Source: Dyadobacter sp. LHD-138
GTDB lineage: Bacteria > Bacteroidota > Bacteroidia > Cytophagales > Spirosomataceae
Length of the DNA: 64,000 nucleotides
Reading direction: 5' to 3'
Assembly (NCBI RefSeq): GCF_030929615.1
Contig: NZ_JAVFVU010000036.1
Location: 1-64,000 of the forward strand
The position numbers and the translations under genes were made by a program. Positions 33,579 through 41,596 of this stretch are shown here, piece after piece (within the stretch, counting starts at the first letter, position 1; every line of letters starts with the position of its first letter). A model generated the notes under the pieces. That model made no database searches. It worked only from the letters and a program-made list of their open reading frames with translations, and was not told the origin of the DNA.

Positions 33579-35189
33579 ATGAATCGTAGAGATGCTATTA
33601 AAGATTTATCACTGCTCCCGCTCGCGGGAGGTGTGATGCTTCCTAAAATGTCAGCTCCTGTGGCAGAACCAAACGGTGCTGCGGTGGCTGCTGGGAAGGA
33701 AATTTACCAGGCTATTGGTGTGGAGCCTATTATCAATTGCAGAGGGACGTTTACGATTATAGGAGGCTCCATTGAACGTCCGGAGGTGAGAAATGCCATG
33801 GATGCTGCTGCGCAGGTTTTTGTACAATACGATGAATTGGCTTTCGGGGCTGGAAAGCGCCTGGCCGAACTTACTGGTGCGGAATGGGGTATGGTTTCGG
33901 CTGGATGTGCCGCCGGAATGAAACATGTTACTGCGGCCTGTGTTACAGGCGGTAATCCCGAAAAGCTGATCCGGATTCCTAATCTGGCTGGTTTTGATAA
34001 AACGGAAGTGATTATTCCAAGATATTCCCGCAACGTTTATGATCACGCGCTTCGGAATGTGGGCGTAACGTTGATCACAGTTGATTCTATTGATGAACTG
34101 AAAAATGCGATAAGCTCCCGTACAGCCATGATTTATCTGATGGCGATGCAGGAATCCATGAGTGGACCGATGTCTCTGGAAGTTATTTCTAAAATAGCGA
34201 AGGAGAAAAACGTTCCCGTTATGGTGGATGCTGCGGCAGAAGATCTTACAGTCCCGAATGTTCACTTAAAAATGGGCGCGGACGTGGTGATTTATAGCGG
34301 CGGAAAAGCATTATGCGGTCCGCAATGTGCCGGGCTGGTTTTAGGTAGAAAAGACCTACTGATGTCAGCCTGGCAGGCCAGTGCACCGCATCATGGTCCT
34401 GGCCGTGATAACAAGGTAGGCCGCGAGGAAACGATGGGTATGATTGCTGCTGTGGAAGCGTGGACAAAACGTGACCATGCAGGCGAGTGGAAAAGATGGC
34501 TGCTGTGGTTGGATACTATTTCCAAAAAAATGGCTACGATTGACGGTGTAAAAACGACTGTGGTGGAACCGAAAGAACTTTCTAACCGGACACCGCAGTT
34601 GCGGATCACCTGGGATCCGGCCAAACTAAATATTTCAGGCGAAGAAATTGCGGAGCTTTTTGGCAGAACGAAGCCACGCATTGCACTCGGCGGCGGTACC
34701 CGCGATGGCGCGACTTTTGTTTCCATCACCACCGGGCAAATGCAGCCTGGGGACGATAAAGTCGTTTCAGATCGTTTGCACGAAGTTTTAACACAAAAAC
34801 GCGCGCCGCAAAAAACAGATATGGCAGCGGCTTCTTCCTCTGTTAAAGGGCACTGGGATATGGAAGTTGAGTTTTTTACAAGCACCAGCAAGCAGTCTTT
34901 GATCATCGAACAGGACGGAAATTGGCTGGTGGGTTCGCATAAAGGCGAGTTCAGCGTGCGGGAAATGCAGGGTACGCTGGAAGGAAACGAGATAAAAATG
35001 AGAAGTACGGATCGTCAGCTTGGAGACGCCATCACCTTTATGTTCTCTGGCGTTGTGAAGGATGATGCGATGACCGGTTCGATTTATATGGGTGAATATA
35101 TGACCGCGAAGTTTACCGCGAAACGCCATACGTTTAAATCCAAAAGGGAAAAAATAATGATCCCGTCAGGACCACCGCTGGCGACTTAG
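33579..35189 (+). CDS. Exported SelA-like PLP-dependent enzyme with C-terminal beta domain
   Basis: The 536-residue protein starts with a twin-arginine-like signal (NRRDAIKDLSLLPLAGG). Residues ~40-400 are an aminotransferase-fold PLP domain of the selenocysteine synthase/D-glucosaminate-6-phosphate ammonia-lyase group, with INCRGTFTIIGGS at the start, VDAAAEDL (D217 near the pyridine N) and the PLP lysine K243 in YSGGKALCGPQCAG. Residues ~425-530 are a separate beta domain (GHWDMEVEF and MQGTLEGNEIKM). PLP enzymes outside the cytoplasm are rare, so Tat export of a loaded enzyme is a notable prediction. It is unlikely to make selenocysteine. The substrate may be an amino sugar or hydroxy-amino acid. 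Confidence 0.85.
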   Translation: MNRRDAIKDLSLLPLAGGVMLPKMSAPVAEPNGAAVAAGKEIYQAIGVEPIINCRGTFTIIGGSIERPEVRNAMDAAAQVFVQYDELAFGAGKRLAELTGAEWGMVSAGCAAGMKHVTAACVTGGNPEKLIRIPNLAGFDKTEVIIPRYSRNVYDHALRNVGVTLITVDSIDELKNAISSRTAMIYLMAMQESMSGPMSLEVISKIAKEKNVPVMVDAAAEDLTVPNVHLKMGADVVIYSGGKALCGPQCAGLVLGRKDLLMSAWQASAPHHGPGRDNKVGREETMGMIAAVEAWTKRDHAGEWKRWLLWLDTISKKMATIDGVKTTVVEPKELSNRTPQLRITWDPAKLNISGEEIAELFGRTKPRIALGGGTRDGATFVSITTGQMQPGDDKVVSDRLHEVLTQKRAPQKTDMAAASSSVKGHWDMEVEFFTSTSKQSLIIEQDGNWLVGSHKGEFSVREMQGTLEGNEIKMRSTDRQLGDAITFMFSGVVKDDAMTGSIYMGEYMTAKFTAKRHTFKSKREKIMIPSGPPLAT

Positions 35190-35207
35190 GATTGATTAAT
35201 TTAGTAC

Positions 35208-35237
35208 AAAAAAGAGCTGTCTTCACAGCTCTTTTTT
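35208..35237 (+). terminator. Rho-independent terminator after the SelA-like gene
   Basis: AAAAAAGAGCTGT (35208-35220), loop CTTC, ACAGCTCTTTTTT (35225-35237). The symmetric A and T tracts could also allow termination from the right. Confidence 0.9.
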
Positions 35238-35364
35238 GTTTTGATACTGCGTGATGGGACAAATTTGGTAGTGTCGTTAAAACGGCAGTCCATCAAGTCG
35301 TTTGTAATGATTACCGGATTAGGTGGAAATTTTTGAATATTGATTGTCAGGTTATTAGTGTTCG

Positions 35365-35533
35365 ATAGCCACGAAACGTTCCTACGGAACGAAAACCACC
35401 TCGATCTGTCCCTGCTACCAACGAAATGTCCCTATGGGACAAGGATATAAGGCTGTTTCTGTGTTTTTGTCCCATAGGAACATTTCGTTGGTAGCCATGA
35501 TATGGAAATTATAAAATATCGTTCCTTGGGAAC
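35365..35533. repeat. REP-like palindromic repeat cluster A
   Basis: Four palindromic cores with 5-nt arms and a 3-nt loop: GTTCC-TAC-GGAAC (35378-35390), GTCCC-TAT-GGGAC (35428-35440), GTCCC-ATA-GGAAC (35469-35481) and GTTCC-TTG-GGAAC (35521-35533). The second and third carry the tail CTACCAACGAAAT, exactly 13 nt and identical, pointing in opposite directions (35415-35427 and, inverted, 35482-35494), so they form an inverted pair with cores 28 nt apart. A similar tail precedes the first core. This fills most of the otherwise gene-free stretch 35190-35812. Confidence 0.8.
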
Positions 35534-35728
35534 GGCTGGTGGTGTTGGCCGCAATTTTGATCGTCCGGCGCGCGGCGCGGTACGTCCGGGTTCTTATGCG
35601 GTCTCTGCCCGCTGTATAGGAATGGCATCATACACATTACCGTTAAATAAGTTAAGTCATATTAATTCTACTTTCTGTGTAGAATATTGCAGTAGTTGTT
35701 TCTTCTTGCATTCTTATTGATATGGTTT

Positions 35729-35758
35729 TCAGAATCTCTGTTTTAAAACAGAGATTCT
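35729..35758. promoter_or_regulatory. Perfect 30-bp palindrome
   Basis: CAGAATCTCTGTTTT (35729-35743) is followed at once by its exact reverse complement AAAACAGAGATTCTG (35744-35758). It lies 54 nt before the NTF2-like gene that heads the VioB-like unit. No T tract follows, so an operator or binding site is more likely than a terminator. Confidence 0.6.
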
Positions 35759-35812
35759 GTTGATTTGTTCGATATCAGTAGGATACTATGCGTTACCTGA
35801 AACTTCACAACC

Positions 35813-36202
35813 ATGAACATGCAAGATGAAAAAGAAAAAATTGATACGCTTCGGCTTATCGTCCAGGAGGCCGAAAACACCGGTAACCTACCCATGATGA
35901 CGGCCATACTGGCTGATGATCTCACGGTGATTGCGCCTGGGGCACCGGTAATTAATACCAAGGCAGGTGGCGTGGATTTCCTTAAATCCTGGTTCGATGC
36001 GTTTAAAATTGAGATCCGTTATGTATCTCAAGATATTGAAATCAAGGGAGATCTCGCTTACGAATGGGCTATTTATCACCAGACAACCACCGACAAAACA
36101 ACCGGAGAAAAGGCATCCGAAGTCGGCCGAATGCTTTGGATATACAAAAAGTACGGTGAGCAATGGTTGCAGCACTTTATCATCTGGAATACTGAAAATT
36201 AA
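35813..36202 (+). CDS. NTF2-like/DUF4440-type (SnoaL fold) protein
   Basis: A 129-residue single-domain protein with the alpha+beta cone of the NTF2-like superfamily: an N-terminal helix (KIDTLRLIVQEAENTGN), the LADDLTVIAPGAPV segment, a DFLKSWFDAFKIEI helix and three long strands ending WLQHFIIWN. Starts at 35813 or 35819 are both possible. Members act as polyketide cyclases, isomerases or non-enzymatic binding domains. It lies 24 nt before the VioB N-terminal-like gene and shares its direction and terminator, so it may supply a tailoring or binding step in the same pathway. Confidence 0.8.
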   Translation: MNMQDEKEKIDTLRLIVQEAENTGNLPMMTAILADDLTVIAPGAPVINTKAGGVDFLKSWFDAFKIEIRYVSQDIEIKGDLAYEWAIYHQTTTDKTTGEKASEVGRMLWIYKKYGEQWLQHFIIWNTEN

Positions 36203-36226
36203 TCCCTCATAATAAATTAATTCACC

Positions 36227-38158
36227 ATGTCTTATTTACACGCGCCGCGGCTCGTGTTTACCGGCGATTTCCTCTCTGACGTCAGCACGGTAAACAACGA
36301 CACCGCTCACTACAACAATGCCACTTTCAAACCCAATTTTCAGGAACCCGGAAAGGGAGCCACCAACGGATGGTGGAATCCGGAAGGAGGCGCTGTTTTT
36401 GATTTTCAGAATTGCGCTGTTCGCCAGATTTTTCTGCCCGATGGGACTACGCAGTCCGACTCGTCACAGGATATCATCATTGGTCAGCTCGTTGTCGGGG
36501 CGGAAGGACGCCCGACCGGAAAAATGGTCGATCTGGATCCTGATGCCCAAATGGTCTCGGCCTTATGGTGTGTGCAGCTGAGAATTAGCACGGCACAGAA
36601 TGAGCTGCTTTTTAAAGGTGATATCAAAGCAACCTGTTTTCGGGATATTCAGCTCAGACAGCTGGATGGTGGGAAAAGCAATGGCCAGCCACTTGGGGCA
36701 ACCTGGACTTCCACATTAACAAATGTGGAATGGGGCGAACTGGCGGATACTTCGCCATTTTTAAAGCAATTAAAAACAACCACGCAGGGGGATAAGTTAT
36801 CGATAAATTTAAATCCCTTTGGATATTATTACGCACACAATGACGGCAGGTTTTCGCTTGGCAGAATTATCGGATCGATCGGGCCTTATTTTGAAGGAGA
36901 GCCAACCACGTTTGCGCCATACCGACGGTTATACGGGATCAATTACAACAGTGGCATTCGCTCGACGTATCTGAACAATACCAACTTTCTGGTTGAAACG
37001 GATAACAAGCGGCTTTCCATTGATTTTGGTGCCAGCTTTCCGGTTGCCAATTCCATCGGGGCGATCAATTTCAATCAAACCTTGATCCTGGCAGTGAGTA
37101 AAATCCCGCTGACTTATGTTGCCAGCAAAGCGAGTCCGGTTTTCTACATTACGCCGGATGATTTTACGGAGATTGGCCCACTGAATTATCAATCGGATCC
37201 CAACTGGCTGAATCAAACGGGCGGTATTGTTTCGTTTAATAATTTATCCTCAGAAATCATAACGGCGCTGGGTAATCATCAGTTGCTGGTGCTTACGCCA
37301 TCAGCCGCCAACCCGGGGCAGTATGCGATCATCGCACGTGAATCGATCGACGGACTTTTTGTGCGCGCAGATGATTTTGTGCAGCGGCTGGACTGCGGCG
37401 ACTCCGTTGAAGTCGATTTTTATGCCTATCAATGGGGGAAACCGCTTGCCAGCAATGTCATCACGATTACCCTGGAGGCCCCGACGCCAGACACTCCGAT
37501 TGGTCCCCAAAGTCCAATTTCCGAGCTTTACGGGAACAATTACCCAGTAGATGGGATAACCTTTCAGTCGCAGATCTCCACCTGTGAAAAAGGAACAGCA
37601 AAAATGCTGTTGACTGGCAATGCAATCCATAGCCCGAGGCATTATATCGACGGGCAGATATACACGTTTGATTATCAGATCAGTACAATTGATCCTGCTT
37701 TCGGGACTGAGTCGGTGGTGGTGCATTTGCGGGACTATTTTGAAGTGATAGAAAAACCGGTCTGGTCGGATATTTCTTCCATGATGATCCAGTACAGCAA
37801 TCTGTATCCGATCATGAGCAAATATGTCGTGAACCTTTCTGATCCGGAAGACTTGATCCTGAAAAAGAACATTTTGATTTTCGCTTTTTCCCGGGTGATG
37901 GAAGATACCATGCACATGCCGGTGACGAGGGACTTATCTGCTCCTAAAAGACAGACAATTCTCAATTGGTTAAAGGATCCGGTGTTAACCCGTGCAAGCA
38001 GTCGGAAGGGTATTGCTGAAAAACCTAAATCGGAAAATCCGGTTGCGGTGGGAACGGCATTATCCGAAAAACAGATGCAATACAAAGAGGCTGTTAAAGC
38101 TAAAAACGGATCATTTCCAGGCTTTCCAAAGACAGACAACTTGTTTGAAAATTTATGA
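36227..38158 (+). CDS. VioB N-terminal-half-like protein
   Basis: The 643-residue protein resembles the non-ferritin part of VioB, the iminophenyl-pyruvate dimer synthase. It opens SYLHAPRLVFTGDFLSDVSTVNND, comparable to the VioB start (xPRxxFxGxxxxxxxTxNxD). Residues ~527-575 match another conserved VioB stretch: YPIMSK at 527 and PVTRDLSAPKR at 565-575. The body is beta-rich and of unknown activity; there is no signal peptide or membrane helix. VioB carries this region and the ferritin-like domain in one ~1000-residue chain, while here the catalytic half is the next gene, 24 nt on. The two probably form a complex. The substrate is unknown. Confidence 0.72.
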   Translation: MSYLHAPRLVFTGDFLSDVSTVNNDTAHYNNATFKPNFQEPGKGATNGWWNPEGGAVFDFQNCAVRQIFLPDGTTQSDSSQDIIIGQLVVGAEGRPTGKMVDLDPDAQMVSALWCVQLRISTAQNELLFKGDIKATCFRDIQLRQLDGGKSNGQPLGATWTSTLTNVEWGELADTSPFLKQLKTTTQGDKLSINLNPFGYYYAHNDGRFSLGRIIGSIGPYFEGEPTTFAPYRRLYGINYNSGIRSTYLNNTNFLVETDNKRLSIDFGASFPVANSIGAINFNQTLILAVSKIPLTYVASKASPVFYITPDDFTEIGPLNYQSDPNWLNQTGGIVSFNNLSSEIITALGNHQLLVLTPSAANPGQYAIIARESIDGLFVRADDFVQRLDCGDSVEVDFYAYQWGKPLASNVITITLEAPTPDTPIGPQSPISELYGNNYPVDGITFQSQISTCEKGTAKMLLTGNAIHSPRHYIDGQIYTFDYQISTIDPAFGTESVVVHLRDYFEVIEKPVWSDISSMMIQYSNLYPIMSKYVVNLSDPEDLILKKNILIFAFSRVMEDTMHMPVTRDLSAPKRQTILNWLKDPVLTRASSRKGIAEKPKSENPVAVGTALSEKQMQYKEAVKAKNGSFPGFPKTDNLFENL

Positions 38159-38182
38159 TCCACCGTTAGAAAAATCCTCACA

Positions 38183-39235
38183 ATGCTTAAAATAGATTCG
38201 AAATTTATACAAAAAGTGCAGCAGTCCGAGGCGTTGGAAGAGCTGTATCCGTTGCTTCAAAATGCCATTGAACTGGAGCATTCGACCATTCCGCCTTATC
38301 TGACGGCCATGTTTTCGATCAAGCCTGGAAAAAATCTGGTCGACAGACGGATCATTCATTCCATCGTGATTGAAGAAATGATGCACATGACCATCGCGGC
38401 CAATATTCTGAATGCGCTGGGTGGGCAGCCTTATATCAATAACAGTGATTTTGTACCCGAATATCCTGGCCCTTTGCCCATGGGGATCGGGAACGGGCTG
38501 ATCGTGGGACTTGAAAAATACTCAAAGGCCTGCGTGAAAAATGTTTTTATGGAAATAGAAGAGCCGGAAAATCCGCTGGTTTTTAAATCTTATTCTCTGG
38601 GGGCAACCCAGGATTTCAGTACCATCGGGCAGTTTTATCTGGCTTTGCAAAAAAAGATTGAAGAAATAGCGCCTCTGGAATTGCCCGGAGATAAAAGCAA
38701 ACAGGTGACTTCGTCTTTTTTCGATCCGGCATTACTCTTTCCGATTTACACGAGACATGATGCTGTCAATGCCATTAACATTATCGTGGAACAGGGTGAA
38801 GGAACGTCCATTTCTCCTCTGGACCAGGATGGAGAACTTGCCCATTATTATCGTTTTGAAGAGTTGTTTAAAGGCAAAAAATTGATCAAAGATGACAATG
38901 CGCCCAACGGTTTTTCTTTTACAGGACCGGATATTCCTTTTAATCCGGATGAGGTATACCCGTTGTTCCCGAATACCAAAATTGATATGTTGCCAAAGGG
39001 CAGTGAAGAATGGAACCGGATGAACCAGTTCAATACCAGCTATTTTTCTTTGCTGCAAGGCTTGCATAAAACTTTTAACGGCGATCCGGCAGGGCTGGAC
39101 AACACCATCGGGATCATGTATGACCTCAAATTAACGGCCGAAAAACTGTGTGCAACGCCGTTTCCGAACAAGGAAGGTTATACCATCGGGCCTTCGTTTG
39201 AATATATCACTGTTCCTTCCAGCGTACTGGTTTAA
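38183..39235 (+). CDS. Ferritin-like iminophenyl-pyruvate dimer synthase domain protein (VioB C-terminal-like)
   Basis: A 350-residue protein of the ferritin-like domain family found in VioB, RebD and StaD. Helix 1 has E30-x-E32-H33 (IELEHSTIPPYL), helix 2 has E64-E65-M-M-H68, then GGQPY. A second ExxH, E218-L-A-H221 in DGELAHYYRFEEL, follows the EQGEGT segment (203-208). These fit the expected metal and substrate site. VioB and its relatives couple two imino-acid molecules from an amino-acid oxidase such as VioA. No such oxidase is next door. It starts 24 nt after the VioB N-terminal-like gene and is followed by a terminator. Confidence 0.82.
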   Translation: MLKIDSKFIQKVQQSEALEELYPLLQNAIELEHSTIPPYLTAMFSIKPGKNLVDRRIIHSIVIEEMMHMTIAANILNALGGQPYINNSDFVPEYPGPLPMGIGNGLIVGLEKYSKACVKNVFMEIEEPENPLVFKSYSLGATQDFSTIGQFYLALQKKIEEIAPLELPGDKSKQVTSSFFDPALLFPIYTRHDAVNAINIIVEQGEGTSISPLDQDGELAHYYRFEELFKGKKLIKDDNAPNGFSFTGPDIPFNPDEVYPLFPNTKIDMLPKGSEEWNRMNQFNTSYFSLLQGLHKTFNGDPAGLDNTIGIMYDLKLTAEKLCATPFPNKEGYTIGPSFEYITVPSSVLV

Positions 39236-39255
39236 AGCGGCTGGACTGGAAAGAG

Positions 39256-39290
39256 AAAAGCGCGGATGTTTTGCAACTCCGCGCTTTTTT
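39256..39290 (+). terminator. Rho-independent terminator closing the VioB-like unit
   Basis: AAAAGCGCGGA (39256-39266) pairs with TCCGCGCTTTT (39278-39288) and continues into TT. Confidence 0.9.
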
Positions 39291-39482
39291 GTGGTGAATA
39301 CATGATTTTTGCCGTCCTGATTTATTTCAGTGTCCTGATTTCCTATGCCAATAGCAGGGCAAATAATTTTAAACGACTCGGCTCCGATAACTTTTAGTCC
39401 AAATCAGATTATAACCGGACCTTACTTTGCTTTAAGGTTAGAGTGCTTTTATGGCCTTCTGATCTGATCAAATTTAATATCC

Positions 39483-40901
39483 ATGAATATTTTTCCCGAT
39501 AGTGAAAATCCTGTAAACCGGCGTGAGTTTGTAAAGTATACCAGCGCATTGGCATCTTTGGGGTTAACAGGTTTTGGACAAAATTTAAAAGAAATGAATA
39601 CGGCTAATAGTATAAAAAATCCGGTTCGCGTAAAAAATGTCAGCGCCAACTTTGAGCGCGAGGCGCTGAATCCCTATCGTTTTAAAGGCAGTCAGATTAC
39701 CGAAAGCTGGCAAACGGCGGCTTATCTTGAATCTGATTCGGGAATAAAGAAAGTTGGCCTGGCAACGCAGGGTGTGTTATGGTCGGACTCGAAGGTTGCG
39801 GCCGGGCATTCGGAAAGTGCAGGAAATGCGCTCATGTATGCGATGACCGAACGCGCTTTACAAATGATGAAAGGAACTTCATTTACGGATCCGGTTGCAC
39901 TGCTGGATCAACTGTTACCCGAAGTTTTGGCTTATGGAAAGAAGATAACAGGGAATGCGGATCTTAGAAAAACTTTCGCGCTGAATGCACTTGTGAGTGT
40001 CGACAATGCCGCCTGGCTTCTCTACGCGGCTGAAAATAAGATGAAAACGTTTGATGAAATGATACCGGCTGCTTACAAACCCAGTCTTTCCTACCGTCAC
40101 GAAAAAGTTGCGAGCATTCCTTCATTTGCAGTGGGTACGGATACCGGAAAAATAAAAACCGCTGCGGATGAAGGTTATTTTATCATGAAACTGAAAACAG
40201 GATCGGCCGGAACGCAGGCGGAGATGCTGGAAAAGGATATGGCTTTTATGTCGGCGGTTCATAAAACGATCGGGCATTACGAAACACCTTATACGAAAAA
40301 AGGCAAGATCCCGTATTACATTGATCCGAATGGACGATACGAAAAAAAGGAAACCCTTTTACGCTTTATTGATCATGTGAAAAAGATTGGCGCCCTGGAT
40401 CAGATTGCCGTCATTGAGGAACCGCTCGGAGAAGATAACAATGATTTTGTCGGTGATGTAGGGGTGCGGATCGGTGCGGATGAAAGTGCACATACGGTCG
40501 AAGATGCCGCCAAACGGATGGAACAGGGATATTCGGTGATGATTGTTAAAGCCATCGCGAAGACTTTGAGTATGACAATGAAAATCACCCAGCTAGCATA
40601 TGAAAAGAAAATTCCATGTTTTTGTGCCGACCTGACCGTTAACCCGATATTGGTAGACTGGAATAAATCGGTTGCGGCCCGGTTGTCACCATTTCCGGAT
40701 ATTGCCATTGGTTTGCAGGAAACAAATGGGCATCAGTATTATAAAAATTGGGATAGGCTGATGCGTTATCACCCCAAAGCCGGTGCAAACTGGACACAAA
40801 CCCGTAACGGCGTTTATCTGACGGATAAGACGTTTTTTGAACAAAGTGGTGGTATTATGGAATCTTCACAGCATTATTCGGATTTATTTGTCACCGGATA
40901 A
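39483..40901 (+). CDS. Exported enolase-superfamily (mandelate racemase/muconate-lactonizing) protein
   Basis: The 472-residue protein starts with a Tat-type signal (VNRREFVKYTSALASLG). The enolase-superfamily catalytic barrel shows K236-L-K238 in FIMKLKTG, the metal ligands D281 (in DPNGRY), E312 or E313 (in IEEPLG) and E334 (in IGADESAH, with D333), and a late TNGHQYY segment. The KxK pair suggests an epimerase, as in L-Ala-D/L-Glu epimerases, but exported forms in Bacteroidota may act on other acids. It lies 247 nt after the VioB-like unit, past a terminator, so I treat it as separate. Confidence 0.85.
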   Translation: MNIFPDSENPVNRREFVKYTSALASLGLTGFGQNLKEMNTANSIKNPVRVKNVSANFEREALNPYRFKGSQITESWQTAAYLESDSGIKKVGLATQGVLWSDSKVAAGHSESAGNALMYAMTERALQMMKGTSFTDPVALLDQLLPEVLAYGKKITGNADLRKTFALNALVSVDNAAWLLYAAENKMKTFDEMIPAAYKPSLSYRHEKVASIPSFAVGTDTGKIKTAADEGYFIMKLKTGSAGTQAEMLEKDMAFMSAVHKTIGHYETPYTKKGKIPYYIDPNGRYEKKETLLRFIDHVKKIGALDQIAVIEEPLGEDNNDFVGDVGVRIGADESAHTVEDAAKRMEQGYSVMIVKAIAKTLSMTMKITQLAYEKKIPCFCADLTVNPILVDWNKSVAARLSPFPDIAIGLQETNGHQYYKNWDRLMRYHPKAGANWTQTRNGVYLTDKTFFEQSGGIMESSQHYSDLFVTG

Positions 40902-41002
40902 AAACTTCTTGCAATCGAGAATATATTCTATAATTTTTGTAAATTACTTCGTGACCGGCATGGTTTTTACGAGCTAATAAAGTTATTGATTTACAATTAA
41001 TT

Positions 41003-41452
41003 ATGATGATTATGAAAATGAAATGGATTGTCAACACACTGGGAATGATGCTTATATCTCTTTCTCTGTCAGCACAGGTAGTATCAAAGGATTCATTAAA
41101 TGTTTTAAAGCAACACAAAGAATCACTGGAAATACGCAAGAAATTAACCGATCGCAAGCTGGAACTGGCCAAGTATGAAAATCAATTGGCTGAAAAAACG
41201 GCTGAGGTGACCAAGACGGCGGAGCAGGCTCAGAAATCTGCGGATGAGAATCGTAAAATGGCTGCAAAACTAAGTGAGGACGCACAGCACAAGAAGCATG
41301 CAAAAAGCGCACGTAAAAGTGCCAATGCTGCGGAACGGGATGCTAAAAAGGCCCGGAGAGCGGAAAGTAATCTGGCCACCCTGAAAAAAAATATAGAGTC
41401 GCTGAAAAGCAAAATTGCTGACGATGAAACCAAGTTATCGACGATGCAGTAA
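41003..41452 (+). CDS. Exported coiled-coil protein of unknown function
   Basis: A 149-residue protein with several in-frame ATGs at its start and a signal peptide (WIVNTLGMMLISLSLSAQ). The mature part is almost wholly helical and highly charged. Heptad-like repeats run from ~50 to ~145, including an Ala/Lys-rich stretch (HKKHAKSARKSANAAERDAKKARRAE). It is probably a periplasmic coiled coil, comparable in look to Lpp-like or spacer proteins. No enzymatic motif is visible. It is a single transcription unit followed by a terminator. Confidence 0.75.
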   Translation: MMIMKMKWIVNTLGMMLISLSLSAQVVSKDSLNVLKQHKESLEIRKKLTDRKLELAKYENQLAEKTAEVTKTAEQAQKSADENRKMAAKLSEDAQHKKHAKSARKSANAAERDAKKARRAESNLATLKKNIESLKSKIADDETKLSTMQ

Positions 41453-41501
41453 ATGTGTTCATGAAGTTTTTAGCATGAAACAATGTACTGCATGATATCA
41501 G

Positions 41502-41533
41502 AGAAGTCCGGCGAATCCGGGCTTCTTTTTTTA
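41502..41533 (+). terminator. Rho-independent terminator after the coiled-coil gene
   Basis: AGAAGTCCGG (41502-41511), loop CGAAT, CCGGGCTTCT (41517-41526) followed by TTTTTTT. Confidence 0.9.
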
Positions 41534-41596
41534 TAAATTAACGCTGTAATTTTATAGGTAATTGTTTGTTAATTTGACTTATCAAATGATGGTCCG

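Noticed and set aside
35502..35720. 72-codon frame across REP-like cluster A
   Set aside because: It starts inside a palindromic repeat and encodes no recognisable domain; it follows from the repeat sequence.
39483..40901. Enolase-superfamily gene as part of the VioB-like operon
   Set aside because: A strong terminator and 247 nt separate them, and the Tat signal predicts a different compartment.
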